Source: Candidatus Chloroploca asiatica (GTDB lineage Bacteria > Chloroflexota > Chloroflexia > Chloroflexales > Chloroflexaceae). Taken from it: a DNA stretch of 64,000 nt. Below are positions 53,734 through 62,216 of this stretch, piece by piece. Every line of letters begins with the position of its first letter. The first letter of the stretch is position 1. The position numbers and the translations under genes are program-made. The notes below the pieces were generated by a model. It was not told where the DNA came from. It saw only the letters and a list, made by a program, of their open reading frames with translations, and did not search any database. The DNA is taken from contig NZ_LYXE01000200.1 in NCBI RefSeq assembly GCF_002532075.1, positions 59,320 to 123,319 of the forward strand, in the 5' to 3' direction.

Positions 53734-54351
53734 TCAGAGGCTTGGTTCGGTCTGGTTTCGCCCAACCAGCGTAGGTACATGCGCGTCGGTAGGACGCTGG
53801 CGATGCGCCTGCTCGGCAATGATCCACCGGGCGGCAGCGAGGAGGTCGTCAACAACAAGATCAGGAAGGCAACACGTATCTGGTTTCTCCGCAAGATCGA
53901 TTGCCCCTCGTCCCGTCCGTACCATGATCGTTCGACATCCACAGGCCTGGGCCGCCGCGATATCGGTCAGCGCATCACCAATCATGATGGCCGTCTGCGG
54001 ATCGATCTGATGGGCCTGGATCAGGCTCATCAGCATGCCAGGTGCCGGTTTGCGACAAGCGCACCCTTCGTCGGGACGGTGTGGGCAATAACGGAGGTCT
54101 TCTACTATGATGCCACATTTTTGCATGATTTGCAGCATGCGTTGGTGAATCATTTCGACGGTTGCTACGGTCACGATGCCACGATTGATAATGGCCTGGT
54201 TGGTCACGATAAAGAGCGGATACCCTGCCTCACTGAGCAGGCGCATCGCTTCAAGTGAACCTGGGAGAAACTGAAATTCGTCCCATGTCTTCACATGATC
54301 CGAACGGTTTTCGTTGATTACTCCATCCCGATCAAGGAAAATGGCACGCAT
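53734..54351 (-). CDS. gmhB: D,D-heptose 1,7-bisphosphate 7-phosphatase (HAD family)
   Basis: A 205-residue HAD phosphatase. FLDRDGVIN near residue 4 supplies the two catalytic Asp, VTNQA the Thr/Ser motif, CPHRPDEGCACRKPAPGM the four-ligand zinc loop and catalytic Lys, and MIGDALTD the metal Asp. This is the pattern of GmhB, which removes the C7 phosphate from heptose-1,7-bisphosphate. AGGAG lies just before the ATG at 54351. It is divergent from hddA across a 196-base gap. Together they indicate ADP- or GDP-heptose production, although gmhA and the nucleotidyltransferase are not in the window. Confidence 0.9.
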   Translation of the reverse strand: MRAIFLDRDGVINENRSDHVKTWDEFQFLPGSLEAMRLLSEAGYPLFIVTNQAIINRGIVTVATVEMIHQRMLQIMQKCGIIVEDLRYCPHRPDEGCACRKPAPGMLMSLIQAHQIDPQTAIMIGDALTDIAAAQACGCRTIMVRTGRGAIDLAEKPDTCCLPDLVVDDLLAAARWIIAEQAHRQRPTDAHVPTLVGRNQTEPSL

Positions 54352-54431
54352 CGCACTCCTCGCTAGGCTCATCGGCCTACTCAGGATAGTCGCCGCCTAT
54401 AAAACGTGGCTAAATATCCTCTAAATAGGGC

Positions 54432-54445
54432 TGACAATCTTGTCA
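54432..54445. promoter_or_regulatory. Inverted repeat in the divergent gmhB/hddA promoter region
   Basis: TGACAA-TC-TTGTCA is a perfect 6-base inverted repeat in the gap between the divergent genes. Each half reads TTGTCA, a possible -35, one per direction. A TGGTACAGT extended -10 candidate for hddA lies at 54482-54490. This could be an operator or paired -35 elements. Confidence 0.35.
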
Positions 54446-54547
54446 CAAGCGTGGGCAGAAGCTGTGCGCCAGCGTTTATCCTGGTACAGTAGACTTGTAG
54501 CGCGACGTTTTTGTGGCCGGTGGCGTAAGGATGACCAGAGGAGCCGT

Positions 54548-55537
54548 ATGATTATCTCGCGAACACCCTTGCGGATCAGTTTTGCTGGTGGTGGCAGTGA
54601 CCTGGCAGCCTTTTATCGAGATGAGCCTGGGGCGGTGGTGAGCGTCAGTATCGACAAGTATATCTATATCAATGCGAATGCCAAGTTTGATCACCAGATC
54701 CGCGCCAGTTATTCCGTCACCGAAATTGTCAATTCGGTCGAAGAACTCCAACACGAGTTGATCCGTGAGGCCCTCAAGTTGACCGGTCGCGATCAGAGCA
54801 TCGAGATTACCTCCATTTCCGATATCCCCTCGCAGGGTACGGGGCTTGGCTCTTCCAGCACCTATACCGTTGGTCTGTTGAATGCCTTGCACGCCTTCTG
54901 CGGTCGTTTGGCGAGCGCCGAGCGGCTGGCACGCGAAGCGTGTTATATTGAGATCGAACGTTGCGGTGCGCCTATCGGCAAGCAAGATCAGTATATTGCG
55001 GCCTATGGCGGTTTGCAATTTATTCAGTTCAATCCCGACGAGACGGTTTTTGTTGACCCCGTTATCTGTTCCACCACAACCCGTACAACGTTGCAAAACC
55101 GTCTGCTCATGCTCTATACTGGTCAGACCCGCCAGACGGCGACGGTGTTGACCGAGCAGCGCTCGAAGACCGAACAGGATGCCCGCCAGCGCGCGAACCT
55201 TCGTCGCCTCGTCCAATTGGCCCACGATCTGCGGGCAGTACTGGTGGCCAATGATGTTGATGCCTTCGGTGAGATTCTGCACGAGGGCTGGATGCTGAAA
55301 CGCCAACTGGCTTCGGGTATCTCCAACGACCGTATTGATGCCTGGTATGAACGTGGACGCGCTGCCGGGGCAATGGGAGGCAAGATCCTTGGCGCTGGCG
55401 GCGGTGGCTTTTTGCTCCTCTATGCCCCCGTTGAACGCCACGCGGCGATCCTTGCCGCCTTGCCCGAGTTACGGTGCGTGCCCATTCGTTTTGAACCACA
55501 GGGAAGCAAAATTATTTATGTGGAGGAGGAGTTGTAG
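54548..55537 (+). CDS. hddA: D-glycero-D-manno-heptose 7-phosphate kinase (GHMP family)
   Basis: A 329-residue GHMP kinase. SRTPLRISFAGGGSDLAAFY at the N-terminus, GTGLGSSSTYTVGLL as the phosphate loop (about residues 97-111), GKQDQY and GGKILGAGGGGFLLLY at the C-terminus match HddA, which makes heptose 1,7-bisphosphate for GDP-D,D-heptose. The start at 54548 follows GAGGAG; an upstream in-frame ATG at 54440 adds 36 residues with no homologous look and is rejected. Partner gmhB is divergent. With no LPS genes seen here, heptose is probably a component of the surface glycan or glycoprotein. Confidence 0.92.
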   Translation: MIISRTPLRISFAGGGSDLAAFYRDEPGAVVSVSIDKYIYINANAKFDHQIRASYSVTEIVNSVEELQHELIREALKLTGRDQSIEITSISDIPSQGTGLGSSSTYTVGLLNALHAFCGRLASAERLAREACYIEIERCGAPIGKQDQYIAAYGGLQFIQFNPDETVFVDPVICSTTTRTTLQNRLLMLYTGQTRQTATVLTEQRSKTEQDARQRANLRRLVQLAHDLRAVLVANDVDAFGEILHEGWMLKRQLASGISNDRIDAWYERGRAAGAMGGKILGAGGGGFLLLYAPVERHAAILAALPELRCVPIRFEPQGSKIIYVEEEL

Positions 55538-55545
55538 TCGCAATG

Positions 55546-55604
55546 CATGCTGGTTGTGACGACGCATGCCAGTTACGCTGGCATGCTTCGTCACACGCAG
55601 CATG
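55546..55604. repeat. Imperfect 27-bp intergenic palindrome
   Basis: Arms 55546-55572 and 55578-55604 match at 24 of 27 positions with loop TTACG. It lies between the hddA stop and the start of the secreted protein gene, just upstream of that gene's ribosome site. Confidence 0.85.
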
Positions 55605-55619
55605 TGAAGGAGGGAGCTT

Positions 55620-57338
55620 ATGTTTCGTTCCCGGATCAGGGTGCTGTTGCTCATAGGATGTTGTCTGAGTTTTAGTACTGTCCTCATCTTCGCGCAAGTT
55701 GTTCCTTCCCACTTCCTCTTTTTACCCATTGTTGCTCAACCCGGCCCTTCGCCTACAACCGTTGCCCCATCGGTGACCGCAACGTCAACGCCCTTGCCCA
55801 CTGTGCCGCCGACCCTTACCCCTACCCGTGATCCGACGATCACGGTCACGGCGACCGGTACGGCTACGCCCACCGGTACGGCTACGGCGACCGCAACGCC
55901 GACGGTAGCGTCAATAAGTACGGCCACACCGACGGTAGCGTCAACAAGCACGGCAACGCCGACGGTAGCGTCAACAAGTACCGCGACGGCTACAGCTACA
56001 AGCACCGCAATACCCACCCCAACGAGCACAACAGGGCCGACACCCCAACCTCGCTCGGCCTTTCGCGTCCACGCACCCTACCACGCCGTTCAGGATCTCA
56101 GTACCAAGTTTGGCGAAATGGCGCTCTTTTGGTTTGGGCAGGTGACGCCGTCGCAGAACTATACCGATGTACGCATTGGCTCGAATGACCAGGAACTCTA
56201 TGTCTATCTGGCAATCTTTGACCGCCGCCTCTGGTATAATCCTACTCCTTCGGCGGCTACTCTGACCGATTGGGACGCGGCGACGCTCTATCTCGATCCT
56301 GGTACCGGCACTGGCTTGAGTGCCAATAGCTATCGGTTTACCGCGCAACTAAGCAATGGTGGCGGGGCGGCTTTTCAAGCCTCGGCCCGTGGCACTACAG
56401 GAGCCTGGGTTGCCGCTCCGGTCGCCTTCACGACCCTCCCTGGCTGGCGTGGTCAGGCGCTCAATGACAATAGCGATGACCGCGGCTGGGCGATGACCTT
56501 CCGCATTCCCTTTAGCAGCCTTGGTCTTGCCGGGCCACCTGCGCCTGGTACGGCCTGGCGGATGGCGGTCGAGGTGCATGATCGTGATGATCAAGCCGGT
56601 ACGCCCATCCCTGTGCAGGTGTGGCCTCCGGCAGGCGTGACGACCAACCCGACCACCTGGGGCGACCTTGTTTTTGGTGCACCAGGCTACACGTCCCCGC
56701 CGACAACGAACCAGACGACCTATACCCTTCGTCAGGGGCCGGGCCTGGTGGTGCAGGATGCCAGTGTTGGTGGCGGCACGACCTGTGGCGACGGCCTCGA
56801 TTTCTGGACCGAGTGGGGCCAGGCGACTGATCCGCCCGAGAGCAGCCAGTTCAATGTTCAGAACCAATCAGATGTTGCCGACTGGCCCTGTTTTGCGAAA
56901 TACTATGCCATCTTCCCGCTTGCCTCGTTGCCGCCAGGCCAGGTGGTCGTTTCAGCCCAGTTGATCCTGCATCAATTTGGCAATTCCCAGCCCGAAGATG
57001 CCGAACCCTCGTTGATCCAGGCCTTTGTTGTCGGCGAAGCTTGGCAAGCAGGGGCGTTGACCTGGAACAACGCACCCCTGGCCCGCGAAAACATCGGCGC
57101 TGGCTGGGTTGATCCATTGCCCGCTTTCCCTGGGTGGCCTGGCGTGCCACGCACGCTCGATGTGAGTGCCGGGGTGGCGCGGGCCTATGCGGAAGGTAGC
57201 CCCCTGCGCCTGGCGCTCTATTCGGCTGACAGCGCGTATCACAGCGGCAAATATTTTGTCTCAAGCAAAACTGGCGATTGGAATGCCGTCGCACGTCCGA
57301 CGCTCATCATTACCCTGGGCACGCCCGTTGCTCCGTAA
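55620..57338 (+). CDS. Secreted CBM9-like and DNRLRE-like domain protein with N-terminal stalk
   Basis: A 572-residue exported protein. A signal peptide (about 1-25) is followed directly by a hydrophobic motif [10 protein letters not shown], a Thr/Pro stalk (about 40-140, [10 protein letters not shown] repeats), a CBM9/DOMON-like domain (about 150-345; [30 protein letters not shown]) and a C-terminal domain resembling DNRLRE proteins (about 365-572; WAEA-like [30 protein letters not shown]). GGAGGGAGC precedes the ATG. The stalk stands N-terminal here, the reverse of the LamG proteins. It is probably a carbohydrate-binding surface protein. No enzyme motif is visible. Confidence 0.82.
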   Translation: MFRSRIRVLLLIGCCLSFSTVLIFAQVVPSHFLFLPIVAQPGPSPTTVAPSVTATSTPLPTVPPTLTPTRDPTITVTATGTATPTGTATATATPTVASISTATPTVASTSTATPTVASTSTATATATSTAIPTPTSTTGPTPQPRSAFRVHAPYHAVQDLSTKFGEMALFWFGQVTPSQNYTDVRIGSNDQELYVYLAIFDRRLWYNPTPSAATLTDWDAATLYLDPGTGTGLSANSYRFTAQLSNGGGAAFQASARGTTGAWVAAPVAFTTLPGWRGQALNDNSDDRGWAMTFRIPFSSLGLAGPPAPGTAWRMAVEVHDRDDQAGTPIPVQVWPPAGVTTNPTTWGDLVFGAPGYTSPPTTNQTTYTLRQGPGLVVQDASVGGGTTCGDGLDFWTEWGQATDPPESSQFNVQNQSDVADWPCFAKYYAIFPLASLPPGQVVVSAQLILHQFGNSQPEDAEPSLIQAFVVGEAWQAGALTWNNAPLARENIGAGWVDPLPAFPGWPGVPRTLDVSAGVARAYAEGSPLRLALYSADSAYHSGKYFVSSKTGDWNAVARPTLIITLGTPVAP

Positions 57339-57353
57339 GCAACGCCGAAGGCA

Positions 57354-57472
57354 GCGCGAAGATAAAGCTTCCGGGAAGCTTGCGCGGTGGTGGCAGCATG
57401 CTCATCGGTGGTTCGGCACGTCGGTGCGCCATGACATCTTCGCGCAGAGCTTCCCGGAAGCTGTCGAAGATA
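57354..57472. repeat. Nested inverted repeats upstream of the GT-C operon
   Basis: GCGCGAAGAT (57354-57363) pairs with ATCTTCGCGC (57436-57445), and each side is adjacent to its own hairpin (AAGCTTCCGGGAAGCTT at 57365 and AGCTTCCCGGAAGCT at 57449). It fills most of the gap after the secreted-protein gene. Confidence 0.75.
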
Positions 57473-57481
57473 GGATCGTAA

Positions 57482-57509
57482 TTGCGTGGTAATGCAAACG
57501 ATTTATACT
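57482..57509 (+). promoter_or_regulatory. Candidate promoter for the GT-C / lipoprotein / GH5 operon
   Basis: TTGCGT (57482-57487), a 16-base spacer and TATACT (57504-57509) resemble a housekeeping promoter. The predicted transcript would have a roughly 55-base leader. GGGGAGGAG follows at 57510 but is too far from the ATG at 57570 to serve as its ribosome site. Confidence 0.4.
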
Positions 57510-57569
57510 GGGGAGGAGTTACAGTCGAAACATTTGTACGTACGACAGTAGTATTATCCACCATCACTT

Positions 57570-60500
57570 ATGCGCTCGCTGCTGAACAATTACAACCCAT
57601 ACCTCTTCCTGGCGCTGGCGATTGCGTTTGTTTATCATGGTGCGCTGCTGCTCAGCGGCACGTACACCCATACGTACGACGCATTTGTCCATATCTTCTT
57701 TGCCGATCACTACGCTCGCGCCTGGTTTGACCATTGGGAACCGCGCTGGTATACGGGCTTCCCGATGACCAGCTACCCGCCCGGCTCGCAACAGTCAATC
57801 GCCCTGCTCTCGTCCTTTGTGGGTCTCAAGACCGGCTTTGTGATCGTGGCCCTCTTCGCGGTGCTGAATGTCACCCTTGGCATCTACCGCTTCTCGAGGA
57901 TCTGGGTGAGCGAGGAGGCCGCCGGCTATGCCGCGCTAATCCTCGTCTTCGCCTCTTGCATTGCCGAGACGGTTCATGTTTTCGGTCAATTGCCAACGAT
58001 GTTCTCGCTTGGCTTTCTGCTGAACGCCTTGCCGTTTGTGCAACGCTGGCTCGACGAGGGCAAGATCCGCTGGCTGCTCACCGCCTGGCTGCTCAACGCA
58101 GCCACGACGGCGGGGCACCATGTGACCACGCTTTTTGGCGCCGTCTTTTTTGTGGCCCCGGTGATCGGGCTCTCGCTCGTGACGGCCTTTCGGACGCCGC
58201 TGCCCGACGAACCGCTAGCGCACCCAGGGCGGGTCACGTGGGCCAACCTGCGCCCCCTGGTTGTGCGTCGCGTGCGCCGCGTGCTGCCTGCCACCATGCG
58301 CGCTGCGGTCTATGGCCCGGGTCTGATCATCGCGCTTGTGTTCGTGGTGTTGCCCTATTGGCTCTGGAGCAGGGCCGACCCGATTACGCAGGTCTCGATT
58401 CCGCACGCTTCGCGTGACTCGTTCATCGTCAACACGAGTGCCGGCTTGGTCTTCTGGCTCATCCCGTATGGTCTCTCGCTTATAGCCTTGCCCTACGTCT
58501 TCTATAAGGGCATGACCACCCGCGCCTGGCCGATGACGCTCTCGCTCGCAGCTCTGGTCTTCCTTGGCACGGGTGGCACGACGCCTTTCCCGCGGATGTT
58601 GCTGGGCGGTGCGTTTGACGTGCTGACCCTCGATCGCTTCACCTTCTGGGCGACGATTACGATGATGCCCCTGCTCGGTGAGTTTGTGGTTAGCCTGCGC
58701 CACCGGGGGTTGGCAAAGTACCTGCGTGAGCAGTTCGGCACGATTACATGGCGCTTGCTCCAGGTGAGCCTGATCATCACCTATCTCAGCCTTTCGGCCT
58801 TTGTCGCCAACCTGACCCAGTTCCGGCGCTTCCAGCCCGATCCGATCGACTTTCAGCCTATTGTGACCTTCCTGGAAAAAGATGAGCACTGGCGCTGGCG
58901 CTATCTGACGCTGGGCTTCGGCGACCAGATGGCGTGGCTCTCGGCTCAAACGACGGCCAGTACGGTTGACGGCAACTATCACTCGGCCCGTCGCCTCCCC
59001 GAGTTGACCACCACGCCGGTCGAGCGACTGGAGGGCTCCAAGTACAGCGGGGTTCCCGGGATTGGCTCGCTCCAGCAGTTCCTGGCCGTGCCCGACAAGT
59101 ACAACCTGAAGTTTGTCTTCTCGAATGACCAGTTTTACGACCCCCTGCTCTTTTTCTCAGGCTGGCATCGGCTCCAGCGTCTCGAGAATGGGATCATGGT
59201 CTGGGAGCGTGAGGATATTCCACCGCTGCCCGAGGTGCTGCCGCGCAAGGAGATTCCGCTCTACCAGCGGGCAATGTGGGGGATCATCCCGCTGACAGCG
59301 ATCATTGCGGCGCTCATTGCGTTCTCCTCGCCTATCTGGCTCCCTTATCTGCGCTGGCTGCTCAACCTGAACGAGGAAGGGGGCCTGCACACGCCCCTCC
59401 ATCTACGCAGCAGGCTCTGGGGCATCATCACCTGGCCGTTCCGCCGTCTTCTGCTGCCTCTGCTGGGTGCGGTCTGGTCGCGGGTGGATCTCGTCGGGCG
59501 GGCACAGCGCATCTGGGCGTGGCTCGACGGGTACCTGCGCAGCTGGTCGGCGCTCCCCGCCACCGACGACTCGCCGGCGGTACCGTGGCAGGTGTGGCTT
59601 GACTGGGGCCAGCGCTTGCCGCACCTGCGGCCAGCCACGCCAACCGCGCATCATGTGCGTCTCGCCCTGCTGATGCTTATCGCCGTCACAAGTGTCGCCA
59701 CCGCCGGAACGCTCTACGTGCGCCAGGCCCGCACCCCGGTCGCCGTGGTTGAGCACTACTACGACGACCTGGACTTTCGCCGCTTTAGCAGCGCCTACGC
59801 ACGCCTCGACCCGTTGACGCGGCCCGCCTACGATCAGTACCTGCTTGATCTCTCGGTTACAGGCGGCATGGTCGCCTCGTACGGCAAGCTCAACAGCGTC
59901 TATGTGCAGGTCGTCGCCGCTGATCCCGAGCGGGTGAGTGTGATCGCCGAGACCGACTGGGTCACCTCGCTCACAACCTACCCGACCCGTCAGCACCTCA
60001 CCCTGGTTCTCCGCGACGGTCGCTGGTATATTCTGCTGGATCCCGTGGATACGACGGTGCCGCCAGAACCCTTCTTCCGGCGCGGCGAGATAGGCTGGGT
60101 TGCCACCAGTCGCCGCCGGATCGTGGATAAGCCGACGGCTTTCGCTGACATCCTCGACCGCCCCGAGATCCAGATCCTCTCGGCTCGCCTCGTCCGCTAC
60201 GAGGGGCGCTATATGGTTGTCGGTGAGTTGATTAACAGCGACTCGGATCCCGCCGACGTGACGGTGACTGCGCTGCTACGTGACCCCGATGGCGTTGAGT
60301 TGACGCGCTACAACGCCCAGCAAGTGATGATGCACAAGCTCTTCCCCAAGGAGATGACGCCCTTCCGCGTTGACTTCGAGGGCGTCGCCGGAGCCGTGCT
60401 TAGCGATACCGTGGATTTGCAAACGTTCAAACCTGACGCCTTCACGCCTCCCTTGCTCACCAGACCGCTCGGGTCGTTCGCCGTCTTCGCCAAGGCCGTT

Positions 60501-60911
60501 GTTACTCGCCACGACCTGAGCCGCAACCTGAGCGTGCAGAACCTGGCGATCGTGCAGACGGACGATGGGAGCTACCACCTCCGCGGGCAACTCTTCAACA
60601 CTGGGACGGTCGAGGCGACGATTCCTCATGTGTTGCTGACCTATTACGATGACCAGAACCAGGTAGCCTGGGTTGATCACGTCTATATCCGTGACACGGT
60701 GCGCCCTCAGCGCACCCAGCCGATCGATATTGTGCTGGCGGGTTATGGTGACGTCGAGGTCATAAGCGAGCAGAGCGGCCTCTTTGGGACAAACCTTGTG
60801 CCCGAGGTCAGCCTTGACGCGCCCTGGCGCGAACGCCTCCCGCTCCCTGAGGCGACGGGCTTCGCCTCGTTGCGGGTGAGCGTCCATGCGTTCGAAGGGG
60901 GCGGTCTGTGA
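57570..60911 (+). CDS. Large PTPS-related GT-C membrane protein with NTF2-like and FxLYD-like domains
   Basis: An 1113-residue protein. The first ~590 residues hold about 12 membrane segments. The first loop carries THTYDAFVHIFFADHYAR and EPRWYTGFPMTSYPPGSQQ, matching the 6-pyruvoyl-tetrahydropterin-synthase-related membrane family, a GT-C-type group. A further segment near residue 700 leads to an NTF2-like domain (about 725-835, VAVVEHYYDDLDF) and two FxLYD-like beta domains (about 860-1080; MVVGELINSDSDPADVTVTA and LRGQLFNTGTVEATI). No ribosome site is seen at the ATG at 57570, and in-frame stops rule out a longer form. It overlaps the lipoprotein gene by 4 bases. It probably polymerises or transfers an extracellular sugar. 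Confidence 0.8.
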   Translation: MRSLLNNYNPYLFLALAIAFVYHGALLLSGTYTHTYDAFVHIFFADHYARAWFDHWEPRWYTGFPMTSYPPGSQQSIALLSSFVGLKTGFVIVALFAVLNVTLGIYRFSRIWVSEEAAGYAALILVFASCIAETVHVFGQLPTMFSLGFLLNALPFVQRWLDEGKIRWLLTAWLLNAATTAGHHVTTLFGAVFFVAPVIGLSLVTAFRTPLPDEPLAHPGRVTWANLRPLVVRRVRRVLPATMRAAVYGPGLIIALVFVVLPYWLWSRADPITQVSIPHASRDSFIVNTSAGLVFWLIPYGLSLIALPYVFYKGMTTRAWPMTLSLAALVFLGTGGTTPFPRMLLGGAFDVLTLDRFTFWATITMMPLLGEFVVSLRHRGLAKYLREQFGTITWRLLQVSLIITYLSLSAFVANLTQFRRFQPDPIDFQPIVTFLEKDEHWRWRYLTLGFGDQMAWLSAQTTASTVDGNYHSARRLPELTTTPVERLEGSKYSGVPGIGSLQQFLAVPDKYNLKFVFSNDQFYDPLLFFSGWHRLQRLENGIMVWEREDIPPLPEVLPRKEIPLYQRAMWGIIPLTAIIAALIAFSSPIWLPYLRWLLNLNEEGGLHTPLHLRSRLWGIITWPFRRLLLPLLGAVWSRVDLVGRAQRIWAWLDGYLRSWSALPATDDSPAVPWQVWLDWGQRLPHLRPATPTAHHVRLALLMLIAVTSVATAGTLYVRQARTPVAVVEHYYDDLDFRRFSSAYARLDPLTRPAYDQYLLDLSVTGGMVASYGKLNSVYVQVVAADPERVSVIAETDWVTSLTTYPTRQHLTLVLRDGRWYILLDPVDTTVPPEPFFRRGEIGWVATSRRRIVDKPTAFADILDRPEIQILSARLVRYEGRYMVVGELINSDSDPADVTVTALLRDPDGVELTRYNAQQVMMHKLFPKEMTPFRVDFEGVAGAVLSDTVDLQTFKPDAFTPPLLTRPLGSFAVFAKAVVTRHDLSRNLSVQNLAIVQTDDGSYHLRGQLFNTGTVEATIPHVLLTYYDDQNQVAWVDHVYIRDTVRPQRTQPIDIVLAGYGDVEVISEQSGLFGTNLVPEVSLDAPWRERLPLPEATGFASLRVSVHAFEGGGL

Positions 60912-62209
60912 GCAGGCAAAAGGCAAACGATACAAGGCAAACCAGGGTGCCTACGATGGTGCGCGGCCTTGTGACGACGATCCTCCTCTTCGTCATGCTG
61001 GTGTTGCTAACAGGTTGCACCGGGCGGGCGTCCGACGCAGCGCCACAACTGGCAGGTGCCCTGACGGTTCGCACCCCCGCTATCTTGCCGGCTGGCAAGC
61101 CTCTGACCGTTGTGGCCGAGCGGCTCGATGCGCCTGATGGTCTAGAGTCGCTGTTGCTGGCCCAGGGCAGCTATGGGCCACTGGTCTACCGCGCTCGCTT
61201 TCAGGGCGGGCGGGCCGAGTTCCACCTGCCTGGTGAAGACACGCGGGTGGCTGGTCTGGTTGCACTCACGGCGCGTGCTGGTGCTGCCGAGGGTCACGCC
61301 GATCTGACGATCACCCCAGGTGAGGTTGTCGCCCCCCTGACTGCCCTGGTAGGCCCACGCACGATCATCGCCGACGGGGCGCACTGGGGCACCGCCGCCG
61401 TCATCCCCTTTGATACGCACGGCAACCCTGTGACCGCAGGCACGCCGGTCGAATTTCATCTCGTGCGGCCCAACGCTCGTACCGAAACCATCAGCACAAC
61501 CGTCCAGCACCTCGTGGGGTGGGAACGGGTCTGGAGTGCCACCGTTGCGGGACGCACCACCGTCATCGTGCGCGTCGGCCAGGCGCACGGCCATGAGGCA
61601 AGCCTGACGGAGACGCCTGGGTGGCCGGTGCGGTTCGCGTTGAGCGCACCCCCCAGGGGCCTGCCCGCCGACGGTCGCCAACTCGTGCCGCTGCGCACCG
61701 CCCCCATTGTCGATCGCTATGGCAACCAGATGCTTGATGGAACCCTGGTGACCTTTGTCGTCGAGGCACCCGATAGCACCCTCCGGCTCATTCCGGCCTA
61801 CACGATCAATGGGGTAGCCGAGGCCTACCTCCAGTCTCCGGCCACGCCCGGAAGACTCACGGCCTACGCGACCCTCTACGGCGTCAAGAGCCTGCCGTTG
61901 CGGCTTGACTTCAAACCGGGCCTTGCCGTCGGCACCATCGCTGTGCGCGCCAGCGTCGATCAGAAGACCGGCATCGTCACGCTGGAAGCCGGACCACTCC
62001 TGGGTAATCTCGGCCAACTGGTTCCCGAAGGAACGGAGGTACGCTTCACTCTGGCGGGACCTGAGGGATGGACGCAGACCTTCACCGCAGCGACTGAGGA
62101 CGGATGGGCTCGCCTCGAGTTGTGGCTGGCCGACCTTGTGCCCGGTTCATATCAGGTTGAGGTTACTGTCGGCGCGAACGTGGGGGAAACGCAGTTTACA
62201 GCACCGTAG
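60908..62209 (+). CDS. Lipoprotein with bacterial Ig-like (Big_1-type) domains
   Basis: A 433-residue lipoprotein. The lipobox MLVLLTGC puts the lipid Cys near residue 37 from the GTG at 60908, which overlaps the stop of the GT-C gene. An ATG at 60956 would give a shorter signal and is also possible. The mature part consists of beta-sandwich repeats like invasin-type Ig domains (about 150-240, FDTHGNPVTAGTPVEFHLV; about 255-335, DRYGNQMLDGTLVTFVVEA; about 345-433). It lies on the outer face between the GT-C transferase and the GH5 hydrolase and may scaffold them or bind the polymer. No enzymatic motif is visible. Confidence 0.82.
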   Translation: MSRQKANDTRQTRVPTMVRGLVTTILLFVMLVLLTGCTGRASDAAPQLAGALTVRTPAILPAGKPLTVVAERLDAPDGLESLLLAQGSYGPLVYRARFQGGRAEFHLPGEDTRVAGLVALTARAGAAEGHADLTITPGEVVAPLTALVGPRTIIADGAHWGTAAVIPFDTHGNPVTAGTPVEFHLVRPNARTETISTTVQHLVGWERVWSATVAGRTTVIVRVGQAHGHEASLTETPGWPVRFALSAPPRGLPADGRQLVPLRTAPIVDRYGNQMLDGTLVTFVVEAPDSTLRLIPAYTINGVAEAYLQSPATPGRLTAYATLYGVKSLPLRLDFKPGLAVGTIAVRASVDQKTGIVTLEAGPLLGNLGQLVPEGTEVRFTLAGPEGWTQTFTAATEDGWARLELWLADLVPGSYQVEVTVGANVGETQFTAP

Positions 62210-62216
62210 GTAGGCT

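Noticed and set aside
54476..55441. 321-codon minus-strand open frame opposite hddA
   Set aside because: hddA on the plus strand carries all GHMP kinase motifs; the opposite frame has none.
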